Translations under genes and position numbers: made by a program
The notes under the pieces: model-generated
What the model saw: only the letters and a program-made list of their open reading frames with translations
The model's database searches: none
Told to the model about the DNA's origin: nothing
In this document: piece after piece, positions 8,015 to 15,377 of the stretch
Position numbering within the stretch: the stretch's first letter is position 1
Layout: each line of letters starts with the position of its first letter
NCBI GenBank assembly: GCA_022800935.1
Contig: JAAWRH010000002.1
Span: 1-64,000 of the forward strand
Direction of reading: 5' to 3'
Length of the DNA: 64,000 bases
Origin: Oscillospiraceae bacterium
Lineage (GTDB): Bacteria; Bacillota; Clostridia; Oscillospirales; Ruminococcaceae

Positions 8015-9013
8015 ATGCCGAACAAGGCCCAGAAGCTAAAGCCGGATATCATTTTAAAGAATTACTGGAGCGATAACGAGCGGTTTGCCGACCTGTTTAA
8101 CGCGGTTTTATTTCAGGGGGAGCAGGTGATCCGCCCGGAGGATTTAGAGGATATGGATACCGAGGAATCCTCTGTCCTGGAGCACCGGGAGTATGCGGAG
8201 AGCATCCAGGCCGCCAGGGATGTCGTCAAAATACAAAAGAGATTCCAGCCGGATTCCTCGGATGAACTGTATCTGGTCATGTATGGGCTGGAGGATCAGG
8301 AGCATATTCACTATGGGATGCCCCTGCGGGTAATGGGCTATGATTACGGCTCCTACAAAAAACAGTTTGACAGCAATGCGCAGAAGTACAAAACCTCCGA
8401 CGGACTGACGCGGGATGAATTTCTCTCCAAAATGAGGAAGACTGATACATTCATCCCGGTGATTACATTGGTTGTGTACTATGGGGAAAAGCCCTGGGAC
8501 GGTGCGCTGTCGCTTCGCGAGATGCTGAATATCCCCGGCAGACTCGCAGAATATGTAAGCAACTACAAGATGTTGCTGATTGAGGCCCGGAAGAACGACT
8601 TGGTTCTGCACAATATTGACAACAGGGATTTCTTTAATTTGCTGGAAATACTATCAGAGCAGAGCAGGGCCTCCCGCGAAAAGAAGGGCCGGGCGCTGGA
8701 GTATGCCAAAGAGCACAAGGTGGATTCGTCGGTGCTGATGACAGTGGCAGGCGCAGCCAACTGTCATCTCGATTACAGAGCTTTACAATGGAAAGGAGAA
8801 CCGACTATGTACAGCGTTTTTGAGGAAACCAGAGAGGAAGGCAGATTGGAAGGCAGATTGGAAGGCATAGCAGAAAACACCGTTAAAATGGGCATCAAGT
8901 TTAACTTATCCAAAAAGCAGATTTTAGAGGAACTACAGGAGAATTTAAATATACCTCTTACAAAGGCGGAGGAATATTTCAAAACGTATCAATCGAATCA
9001 CCTGTACAGCTGA
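8015..9013 (+). CDS. Rpn/PD-(D/E)XK nuclease-family (transposase-like) protein
   Basis: 332 residues from ATG 8015. It resembles the Rpn family of recombination-promoting nucleases: an early KNYWSDNERFADLFN start, the core LYLVMYGLEDQEHIHYGMPLRVMGYD, a later FIPVITLVVYYGEKPWDG strand, and an EEGRLEGRLEGIAE heptad-like tail. The tail is encoded by an exact DNA tandem repeat near 8835-8860. Such proteins are common multicopy accessory genes in Clostridia. ATG 8015 is favoured over 8006 because AGAGG abuts 8006. A remnant tail of the same type occurs at 35717. Confidence 0.78.
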   Translation: MPNKAQKLKPDIILKNYWSDNERFADLFNAVLFQGEQVIRPEDLEDMDTEESSVLEHREYAESIQAARDVVKIQKRFQPDSSDELYLVMYGLEDQEHIHYGMPLRVMGYDYGSYKKQFDSNAQKYKTSDGLTRDEFLSKMRKTDTFIPVITLVVYYGEKPWDGALSLREMLNIPGRLAEYVSNYKMLLIEARKNDLVLHNIDNRDFFNLLEILSEQSRASREKKGRALEYAKEHKVDSSVLMTVAGAANCHLDYRALQWKGEPTMYSVFEETREEGRLEGRLEGIAENTVKMGIKFNLSKKQILEELQENLNIPLTKAEEYFKTYQSNHLYS

Positions 9014-9037
9014 CCTTAAAACTCTTGTAAGGATAAA

Positions 9038-9084
9038 AGCCGGAAACAGAGGATAGCTATCATCCGCTGTTTCCGGCTCTTTTT
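9038..9084 (+). terminator. terminator after Rpn-type gene
   Basis: AGCCGGAAACAG (9038-9049) pairs perfectly with CTGTTTCCGGCT (9067-9078), followed by CTTTTT. Confidence 0.85.
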
Positions 9085-9153
9085 ATCATGTGGGACAGGG
9101 GTATCGCTCCCCTCCCCCTTCCATAAAAAATGAGGTAAATTACAAAAAAGGAC

Positions 9154-9209
9154 TTGACAAACATTGACTTCAAATGTAGTATATAATTAAACGACTACAT
9201 TTGAAGTCA
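9154..9209 (+). promoter_or_regulatory. BlaI-type operator and promoter
   Basis: TTGACA (9154-9159) and a -10 candidate TAGTAT (9177-9182) are 17 bases apart. A perfect 16-bp inverted repeat, TGACTTCAAATGTAGT (9165-9180) and ACTACATTTGAAGTCA (9194-9209), flanks the -10 region. The TGTAGT/ACTACA cores match the TACA/TGTA pattern of BlaI/MecI operators. The repressor gene follows at 9226. Confidence 0.8.
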
Positions 9210-9225
9210 GAAAGGATGTGGAGCA

Positions 9226-9609
9226 ATGAAGCTTCAAAAGCGTCTGCCGGATACTGAACTGGAAGTGATGCTGGCCATCTGGTCCGCGGAGGGGCCGGTT
9301 TCCCGCGCCTGGCTGGAGGAAAAGCTATCGAACAAGGGCTGGAGCCGCAACACCTTCAATACATACCTGACCAGACTGCTGGAAAAGGGAGTTATTACCT
9401 GCAAAAGGCATGGCAAGTCAAACTACTATACACCTGTTTTGAGCCAAAAGGAATATCTTGATTTCGAGAACAAAACCTTTCTGGGGAAGCTTTACAACCA
9501 TTCCGTCACCCAATTTTTCGCAGCGCTATGCCGTGGGGAAGGGATTACCGCCCAGGAGCTGGACGAGCTTCAAAGGTTTCTGGATGAGAAGAAAGGGGAA
9601 TCCAAATGA
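9226..9609 (+). CDS. blaI: BlaI/MecI/CopY-family transcriptional repressor
   Basis: 127 residues: an N-terminal winged helix (LPDTELEVMLAIWSAEGPVSRAWLEEKL ... WSRNTFNTYLTRLLEKG) and a C-terminal dimerisation helix pair (QFFAALCRGEGITAQELDELQ). The family is inactivated by proteolysis when the partner sensor detects a beta-lactam or another cell-wall signal. It overlaps the BlaR1-like gene by four bases and has a perfect inverted-repeat operator in its own promoter, so it is autorepressed. No beta-lactamase gene is adjacent; regulated genes must lie elsewhere, or only this operon is controlled. Confidence 0.9.
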   Translation: MKLQKRLPDTELEVMLAIWSAEGPVSRAWLEEKLSNKGWSRNTFNTYLTRLLEKGVITCKRHGKSNYYTPVLSQKEYLDFENKTFLGKLYNHSVTQFFAALCRGEGITAQELDELQRFLDEKKGESK

Positions 9610-11621
9610 GGACATTTTTTGACTGTATAGTAAACCTCTTTACACACATAGGCTCCCTGAGCCTGAGCATGGCGGTGGATGTTGGCATCCTTTTGCTGAT
9701 TATGCTGCTGCCTCCACTCCAAAGGCGGTACTCCTCCGGGTGGAAATGCTGGATATGGGCAATTCTGGCGGTCCGGCTGCTGATGCCCTTTAAGATACCG
9801 GTAGAGATATATCCTTTTGCAAATTACAGTTCTTATGTACTGGAAGCACAGATGGATGAAATCAACAATACCTATGACGTTCCCGAAACTGAATCAGAAT
9901 CCACCTACGCCGTCAAGCCCAGCAGCGTCTACACTCCCCCAGCCAAGAGCTTTCCCTGGAAGGAAACAGCGTCGGTTCTCTGGCTGGCCGGTGTAGTGGG
10001 AATCTGCTGTTTTCGCCTGTTTGTCTATCTTTCCCTGCGGCGCAAAATGAAACGTTGGGCAGTTCCGGTCACAGATTCCAACATTTTAAGGGTATACGAA
10101 ACCGCCTACAGGGGCGCAATTCTCGGTTTGGCCTCAGCAGATTCCATCAAGGGGAAATTTACCGCAACCATAGTTCCCATCCGCGACCAACCCTTCAGGT
10201 GGGAGGAGCCAAACCTGCTCTACCACGAAGGCGAAAAACCGCAGGATGATCCCTATAACCCCGCAAGATTTCATCCGGGGATAAAAAAGCTTCCCCAGCT
10301 GTGCCTGAGCCCTGACGTCCCCTCCCCCATGACATCGGGAATTTTCCGCCCTGTGATCCTGCTGCCCCAAAAGGAATATTCGCTGGAGGATCTTTATCAT
10401 ATTCTAAGGCATGAGCTGACCCACTGGAAGCGGCGGGACATCCTCTATAAACAGCTGTTTGCCCTGGCACAGACGATTCACTGGTTCAATCCTGTGGTAT
10501 GGCTGCTGTCCCGCACTGCCTGCCAGGACATGGAAATTGCCTGTGACGACGAGGCGGTTAAAAATTGGGACGATGAGAAACGCAAGGAATACGCCCAAAC
10601 GATACTCAACTGCGTCCGGGAACAGATTGACGGGAAAAGGAAGGAGCTGTTCCCCTCCTGCACCACATGCTTTTCCGGCGGGGTGGCACAGCTGAAAACG
10701 CGAATTGACTGCCTGTTTGACAGCCGGAATAAGCGCTGGGGCTGGGTGATTCTGGCGTTTGTCCTGCTGATTTTTCTCAACGGACTATTGATGTTTACCA
10801 CCTTTTCCCCTTCTCTGGCCGAGCTGATAGCAGCGAGACAGGGAGCGGACAATCAAAAAATCTGGCTCACCTACACCGATGACTTTGACCGGGACCACAA
10901 TCCGGAGAGCTTCGCCTTTGTGGGAGAGGATGAGACAAACACCTCTTTGTATTACGCAGATGAAACCGGGGTGCAATACCTGACCGGCGGGGTAAACGCA
11001 GCTGACCAGTCCCCTGTCACCGTGCTGACCGATGGGAAAAACCGCTGGGTGCGGGTGGAATCCTTCGGGGGCTCCAGCACCAGGAGTTATCTCTTTTACA
11101 TCAGGGGCCAGCTCCTGATTCAGGACATGGAGCTTGACGCTATGCTGGTGACAACCTATGATTCCTCCGGGGAAACCCTGTTCACCGGGCTGAAGGACGA
11201 TTTCAGCCAGCCGCCGGAAATCGCCGGACATGGGTTCCTGTATTACTGGTACTTTTGGGATGAAAGCGCGGAACGCTTCCGGGAATTCGGCGCAATCCCC
11301 ATTACCAGGGAACAGCTTTCAGAGTTTAACGGCGCGGCGGGAATCCTCGACATGATTGAACAGGAAAACGGACAGATTACAGAGATTTTGTATCGTGCAA
11401 ACCATATTATCAACATCAACTATGGCGTTGAGGCTGAGGAGGGAATCATATCCCGCCACACCTATACCCTGCAATATGACAATGACTCGGTCAGCATCCT
11501 TCCGGAGTGCAGCGGGACATACTTTAACGACCAGCTCACCAATGGCGGGACCTATCAAAATGCAAGCATCCCGGAAATTGCGGTTTATCCGGAGGAATTT
11601 ATCCCTCCATGGACGCTTTAA
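9606..11621 (+). CDS. blaR1: BlaR1/MecR1-type M56 metallopeptidase sensor
   Basis: 671 residues. TM segments fall at about residues 15-35, 40-60, 120-140 and 383-402. The cytoplasmic zinc protease has HELTH at residues 269-273 and a downstream acidic ligand region (CQDMEIACDDEAVKNW). The ~270-residue extracytoplasmic C-terminus lacks an obvious penicillin-binding STxK/SxN motif set, so the signal may not be a beta-lactam. The family role is to cleave the partner BlaI repressor. The overlap with blaI and the terminator immediately after define a two-gene operon. Confidence 0.87.
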   Translation: MRTFFDCIVNLFTHIGSLSLSMAVDVGILLLIMLLPPLQRRYSSGWKCWIWAILAVRLLMPFKIPVEIYPFANYSSYVLEAQMDEINNTYDVPETESESTYAVKPSSVYTPPAKSFPWKETASVLWLAGVVGICCFRLFVYLSLRRKMKRWAVPVTDSNILRVYETAYRGAILGLASADSIKGKFTATIVPIRDQPFRWEEPNLLYHEGEKPQDDPYNPARFHPGIKKLPQLCLSPDVPSPMTSGIFRPVILLPQKEYSLEDLYHILRHELTHWKRRDILYKQLFALAQTIHWFNPVVWLLSRTACQDMEIACDDEAVKNWDDEKRKEYAQTILNCVREQIDGKRKELFPSCTTCFSGGVAQLKTRIDCLFDSRNKRWGWVILAFVLLIFLNGLLMFTTFSPSLAELIAARQGADNQKIWLTYTDDFDRDHNPESFAFVGEDETNTSLYYADETGVQYLTGGVNAADQSPVTVLTDGKNRWVRVESFGGSSTRSYLFYIRGQLLIQDMELDAMLVTTYDSSGETLFTGLKDDFSQPPEIAGHGFLYYWYFWDESAERFREFGAIPITREQLSEFNGAAGILDMIEQENGQITEILYRANHIININYGVEAEEGIISRHTYTLQYDNDSVSILPECSGTYFNDQLTNGGTYQNASIPEIAVYPEEFIPPWTL

Positions 11622-11640
11622 AAGTTCATCTGAAAATGCA

Positions 11641-11676
11641 AGGAACCACCGTTTTTCGCGGTGGTTCCTGTTTTTT
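11641..11676. terminator. terminator between convergent blaR1 and aldo/keto reductase
   Basis: AGGAACCACCG (11641-11651) pairs perfectly with CGGTGGTTCCT (11659-11669), followed by GTTTTTT on the plus strand. On the minus strand the stem is followed by TGCATTTTC, so it may work both ways. Confidence 0.85.
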
Positions 11677-11687
11677 CATCGTCCGCA

Positions 11688-12839
11688 TTAACATCCAAAG
11701 ATTTCTTTTGCCCGCGCCATACGCTTAATCACCTCTACACCGAAAGGACAATTCTTCTCACAGCTTCCGCAGGTCAGGCAATCTCCGCTGTGGGCCGAAA
11801 GGGCCCGGTAATGCTCCCGAATCGTTTCCGGAGCTTTCTCCTCCATCAGCGCCAAATCAAGGAATTTATTCACCTGCGCGATATCGATATGGGCCGGGCA
11901 GGGCAGGCAGTGGTTGCAGTACATGCACTTCCCCTTCATGGAAAATTTCGGGGCAGAGGAAAGCACCTTGGCGAAATCCACCTGTTCGTCAGACAATGCA
12001 AAGTACCCGGCATTCTGCTCCAGTTCATCTACCGAAACAGCTCCCGCCAGCACGCTGCACACTGCCGGACGGGTAAGGGAATAACGGATACACTGTCCAG
12101 GCGTCAGCGCAAACCCAAAGGGCGAAGACTTTGGGTTGAGCAGCATCCCCGCTCCCAGCCCTTTCATGACGGTAATGCCCACCCCCATTGCCTCGCAGGT
12201 GCGGTAGAGCTCCGCCCGTATGGGATTTACCCCTAAAAGCTCCGGGTTTTCAAAGGTTTTCTTTTGAAACAGGTCGTCACAGAGGGTGTCCTCCGGCAAA
12301 AGGTCATAAGCCGGATTGACGCTGAACATCAGCACATCGATCAAGCCGGTTTTGACGGCGCGCAACGCCGTTACCGGGTTGTGGGAGCTCATGCCGATGG
12401 CCCGGATGACCTTTTTCTCCTTCAGCTCCTTGGCGTATTCCATCACAGGACCGTTGAAAACCTGCTGGAAATCCTTTTCATCATCCACATAGTGGATCAT
12501 CCCAATATCGACGTAATCGGTTTGCAGCCGCTCCAAAAAGTCCTGGAAAAAGGCGCGGCATTTGGAAATATCCCGGCTGCGCTTGTACTGTCCGTTTTCC
12601 CAGACCGCCCCGATATGCCCCTGGAGGACCGCCTGTTCCCTGCGCCCTGCAAAAGCCTTTCCCAAATCGGTGCGAATTTGGGGCTGAGGCATAAAAACAT
12701 CAAACACATTGATGCCCAGGTCAAGGGCGCGGTGTATGATGGATTCCACCACTTCGTATGGTTTGTCCTGAAGATGCTCGCAGCCAAGCCCCACCTGGCT
12801 GACCTTGATGCCTGTTCTTCCTAATGTCCTATACTCCAT
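11688..12839 (-). CDS. aldo/keto reductase with C-terminal 4Fe-4S domain
   Basis: 383 residues. The (beta/alpha)8 aldo/keto reductase part begins MEYRTLGRTGIKVSQVGLGCEHL and includes DYVDIGMIHYVDD. A C-terminal ferredoxin-like part carries CMYCNHCLPCP and CLTCGSCEKNCPFGVE, enough Cys for two 4Fe-4S clusters (residues about 310-370). Such proteins reduce carbonyl compounds with electrons from NAD(P)H or ferredoxin in anaerobes. The ATG at 12839 is 40 bases downstream of the alcohol dehydrogenase stop, so the two form an operon of carbonyl/alcohol redox enzymes. Confidence 0.88.
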   Translation of the reverse strand: MEYRTLGRTGIKVSQVGLGCEHLQDKPYEVVESIIHRALDLGINVFDVFMPQPQIRTDLGKAFAGRREQAVLQGHIGAVWENGQYKRSRDISKCRAFFQDFLERLQTDYVDIGMIHYVDDEKDFQQVFNGPVMEYAKELKEKKVIRAIGMSSHNPVTALRAVKTGLIDVLMFSVNPAYDLLPEDTLCDDLFQKKTFENPELLGVNPIRAELYRTCEAMGVGITVMKGLGAGMLLNPKSSPFGFALTPGQCIRYSLTRPAVCSVLAGAVSVDELEQNAGYFALSDEQVDFAKVLSSAPKFSMKGKCMYCNHCLPCPAHIDIAQVNKFLDLALMEEKAPETIREHYRALSAHSGDCLTCGSCEKNCPFGVEVIKRMARAKEIFGC

Positions 12840-12878
12840 GAAGTTAAAACTCCTTTTGTCCGCCTCAGTCCGGCTGTG

Positions 12879-14048
12879 TTATTGATAGGATGTTTCCAGA
12901 ATCTTCAGCGCGTCCTCATCGGACAGGGGCGCGGCGTCAACCTGGAACAGTCCGCCCATGGTTTCGCGGGCGTTCTTGACATATTTGGGCAGCTCCTCCC
13001 GCTTCATGCCGTAGGCGCTCATCTGGATGTTGTCCACGCCGCAGGCCTTCTGGAGCTGAACCAGGGCGTCCACAAAGTCCATGGGCTTGGCTGCGTCCTT
13101 CTTCCCCAGCGCCTTGGCCATGTCAATCATCCTTTGGTCACAAGCCCCGCAGTTGGCAAAGTAGGTATAGTAAGCCGCGCTGATGGAGATAAGGGCCGCG
13201 CCGTGTTCAAAGTTGGGGTGGTACGCGCTCATAGCGTGGGCCAGGCTGTGCTCCGAGGTACAGCCGGAGGTGGATTCCACCATCCCCGCCAGGGTGTTGG
13301 CCAGGGCCACATCGGAGCGGGCCTCCATGTTGTCCCCGTCGGCAACGGCGGCGGCAAGGCTCTTTCCAATTAATTCAATGGCTTTAAGCGCGTACATATC
13401 GCTCATCACATAGGCGGTGTTGTTCAGGTATCCCTCGGTGCTGTGGAACAGGGCGTCAAAGCCCTGATACGCCGTCAGGTTCTTGGGAACGGTGCGCATC
13501 AGCTCCGGGTCCACAATAGCCAGCACGGGATAGGTTTTGTCATAGCCAAAGCCGATTTTCTCGTTGGTCTCGGTCTTGGTGGTGACGGTCCAGGGGTCGG
13601 CCTCGGTGCCGGTTCCCGCCGTGGTGGTGATGGCAATCACCGGCAGGGGATCGTTGGGCACAGGCAGTCCCTTGCCGCTTCCACCGTTGACGTAATCCCA
13701 GTAGTCCCCCTCGTTGGCGGCCATAACCGCGATGGCCTTTGCCGCGTCGATGCTGCTTCCGCCGCCCAGGCCGACCACAAGGTCAATCCCCTGTTCCTTG
13801 CAGAGGGAGGCGCCCTCCATCACATGGTCTTTGATGGGGTTGGGGAGGATTTTGTCAAAGAGAAGATGGGATACCCCCGCCAGATCCAGCTCCTTCTCCA
13901 CCCTCGCCAGGTAGCCGTATTTTTTTACGGACTGTCCCCCGGTGGTGACAATGAGGGCTTTTTTGCCGGGTAGCTCCTGCTGGTGCAGTTCGTTCAGCTT
14001 TCCGGCCCCAAACAGAATTCTCGTCGGGATGTAGTAATTGAAGCTCAT
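12879..14048 (-). CDS. iron-containing alcohol dehydrogenase
   Basis: 389 residues from ATG 14048, preceded by GGAGG with 8-base spacing. The open frame extends 164 codons further upstream, but that part is low-complexity and lacks support. The family nucleotide motif GGGSSIDAAKAIAVM and the metal-binding stretch with D and three His (HSLAHAMSAYHPNFEHGAAL) are present. It oxidises or reduces alcohols/aldehydes with NAD(P). It is co-oriented with the reductase downstream. A TATACT -10 box lies about 30 bases upstream, next to a small palindrome CCAGTTACTGG. Confidence 0.9.
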   Translation of the reverse strand: MSFNYYIPTRILFGAGKLNELHQQELPGKKALIVTTGGQSVKKYGYLARVEKELDLAGVSHLLFDKILPNPIKDHVMEGASLCKEQGIDLVVGLGGGSSIDAAKAIAVMAANEGDYWDYVNGGSGKGLPVPNDPLPVIAITTTAGTGTEADPWTVTTKTETNEKIGFGYDKTYPVLAIVDPELMRTVPKNLTAYQGFDALFHSTEGYLNNTAYVMSDMYALKAIELIGKSLAAAVADGDNMEARSDVALANTLAGMVESTSGCTSEHSLAHAMSAYHPNFEHGAALISISAAYYTYFANCGACDQRMIDMAKALGKKDAAKPMDFVDALVQLQKACGVDNIQMSAYGMKREELPKYVKNARETMGGLFQVDAAPLSDEDALKILETSYQ

Positions 14049-14203
14049 AGGTCTTACCTCCATAGTTTGTTTTTTTATAGTATACCAGTAACTGGGGAGT
14101 TTGCACAAGGAAAAACTCCTCTTTTTCTTTGATTTATCCAATTTCTCCAAAATAATGATAAAAAAATTGAAACATTTTCTAATGTTTGGGTGACAGGTGC
14201 AAT

Positions 14204-14237
14204 TTGCAGATGATATCTGTTTTGATATCATCTGCAA
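14204..14237. promoter_or_regulatory. 14-bp inverted repeat in divergent control region
   Basis: TTGCAGATGATATC (14204-14217) and GATATCATCTGCAA (14224-14237) are perfectly complementary around a 6-base loop. No T run follows on either strand. The core TGATATCTGT (14211-14220) recurs at 14297-14306 over the promoter of the next gene, so this is likely an operator. Apart from these sites, 14049-14357 holds no gene. Confidence 0.5.
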
Positions 14238-14295
14238 TACTAAAATGACTGTTTTCCGAAAATTTGGAAGCAGAATATTTATTTTAATATCACTA

Positions 14296-14324
14296 TTGAT
14301 ATCTGTAAGAATATATGTTACAAT
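14296..14324 (+). promoter_or_regulatory. sigma-A promoter overlapped by repeat element
   Basis: TTGATA (14296-14301), 17 bases, TACAAT (14319-14324). The second copy of TGATATCTGT covers the -35 box, consistent with repression by whatever binds the upstream inverted repeat. Confidence 0.65.
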
Positions 14325-14357
14325 ATCTTTGGAAATAAGTGAGGAAGGAGAACAGCA

Positions 14358-14819
14358 ATGGCTTACTTTCAGTTTGGAGCGGGAAAGCGCGCCCAGGCCC
14401 TGGCCCATCTGGTGGAGGAATACAACAAACCGGTGGCCCTGCACACCCAGCAGTCGGAGGCCGGAGAACCCTACACCCGCAAGGTAGAAGCCCCCTGCCT
14501 GGTGATCACCCGCGAGATGATCAAGCAGGCGTATTTCCACGGCGCGCCGGAATTCGACGGTTCACTGGACAAGTGGATGGACTACTATTCCCTGACCAGC
14601 GCATCCGGAAAGCTGGTGCGCAATGACCGGGAAAAGATTATCCTCTGCGACGACGACAGCGACAAGGCCATGTCCCTGCGGTACAAGGCCTACCATCAGG
14701 CGGAGATTGCCCGGTACAGCGAACGCCTGGGAATCAGCCGGAACGATTTTGTCGTGAAGTCGATAGAACACTACATCGACTATCTGAGCAGCCTGAACGC
14801 ACTGGACACAGAAGAATAA
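14358..14819 (+). CDS. 153-residue protein of unknown function, helical C-terminus
   Basis: I do not recognise this family. It starts MAYFQFGAGKRAQALAHL. The C-terminal helices (EIARYSERLGISRNDFVVKSIEHYIDYL) read like a ribbon-helix-helix or small DNA-binding helix pair, and the middle is mixed. The ATG follows GAAGGAG with 7-base spacing. It is 13 bases upstream of the EF-Tu-like gene, so the two are co-transcribed from the promoter at 14296. The repeated TGATATCTGT elements upstream could be its own binding sites; that is inference. Confidence 0.6.
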   Translation: MAYFQFGAGKRAQALAHLVEEYNKPVALHTQQSEAGEPYTRKVEAPCLVITREMIKQAYFHGAPEFDGSLDKWMDYYSLTSASGKLVRNDREKIILCDDDSDKAMSLRYKAYHQAEIARYSERLGISRNDFVVKSIEHYIDYLSSLNALDTEE

Positions 14820-14832
14820 GGAGTGATTACCC

Positions 14833-15294
14833 ATGATTTACGCAATCGCCGGAAACAAGGGCGCAGGCGGGACCAATCTGGCCCAGCGGCTGTCCAAATT
14901 ATTTCCCGGCCATACATTTACCCGGCTTGTCTATGAAGATAACGGCGAGGAAAAACCGGAAGAGTTTTTGGCTTGTGACGGAGTGCTGATTGCGGTCAGC
15001 CTTTTAGAGGGGCCGATGCCCGGCACAAAGGCGGCGGTGTCCGATTGCCGGAGAGCGGGAAAGGACATCATCGGGTTTGCCCTCACCCACCTGGATGATT
15101 TTGACAATCAAAAGAAAGTCCCGGCCCACTTCAAGGAGCTGGTAGAGATCGACGCGCGGGAGCTTGCGTCGGTATACGGCTTTACGGACGACAACATCCC
15201 CGCCTGCCGTCTGGCGCTGGTTCCGGGATGTGACGATGAACTTTCTGCTTTTTTTAAGCGGGCGGAAAAATATGGAACAGAAATAGGCGGGTAA
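14833..15294 (+). CDS. minimal EF-Tu-like G domain, degenerate
   Basis: 153 residues. The C-terminal two thirds align by eye with the EF-Tu G domain: CDGVLIAVSLLEGPMPGTK matches the DGAILVV..DGPMPQT segment, ALTHLDDFDN stands where NKCDMVDD (G4) should be, and ELVEIDARELASVYGF and DDNIP match the next EF-Tu helix and turn. The N-terminus has a P-loop-like AGNKGAGGTN but without the canonical GKT/GKS. Switch I and the DxPG switch II are missing, and N of NKxD is T. It is therefore unlikely to be a normal GTPase. A regulatory, decoy or ribosome-factor-binding role is inference. It forms an operon with the gene at 14358. Confidence 0.65.
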   Translation: MIYAIAGNKGAGGTNLAQRLSKLFPGHTFTRLVYEDNGEEKPEEFLACDGVLIAVSLLEGPMPGTKAAVSDCRRAGKDIIGFALTHLDDFDNQKKVPAHFKELVEIDARELASVYGFTDDNIPACRLALVPGCDDELSAFFKRAEKYGTEIGG

Positions 15295-15377
15295 TATAAG
15301 CTCCCCGGAAAATTGGGAGATACCCTTTTCCCCTCCCCTTCTCCGGTAAAAAAACATCAAAACGGAGACCAAATCAT

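Noticed and set aside
8835-8865. Short tandem repeat GGCAGATTGGAA as a CRISPR or mobile-element repeat
   Set aside because: It encodes the repeated EGRLEGRLEG helix typical of Rpn-type proteins and is part of that gene. No CRISPR array was seen anywhere in the window.
14049-14540. 164-codon upstream extension of the iron alcohol dehydrogenase frame
   Set aside because: The extension has no family similarity, runs across the divergent promoter region and overlaps the next gene; the ATG at 14048 has GGAGG at 8 bases and gives normal family length.
15295-15377. RiPP precursor peptide in front of the ABC exporter
   Set aside because: The gap is 83 bases and contains no ORF with start and ribosome site; no modification enzymes are adjacent.
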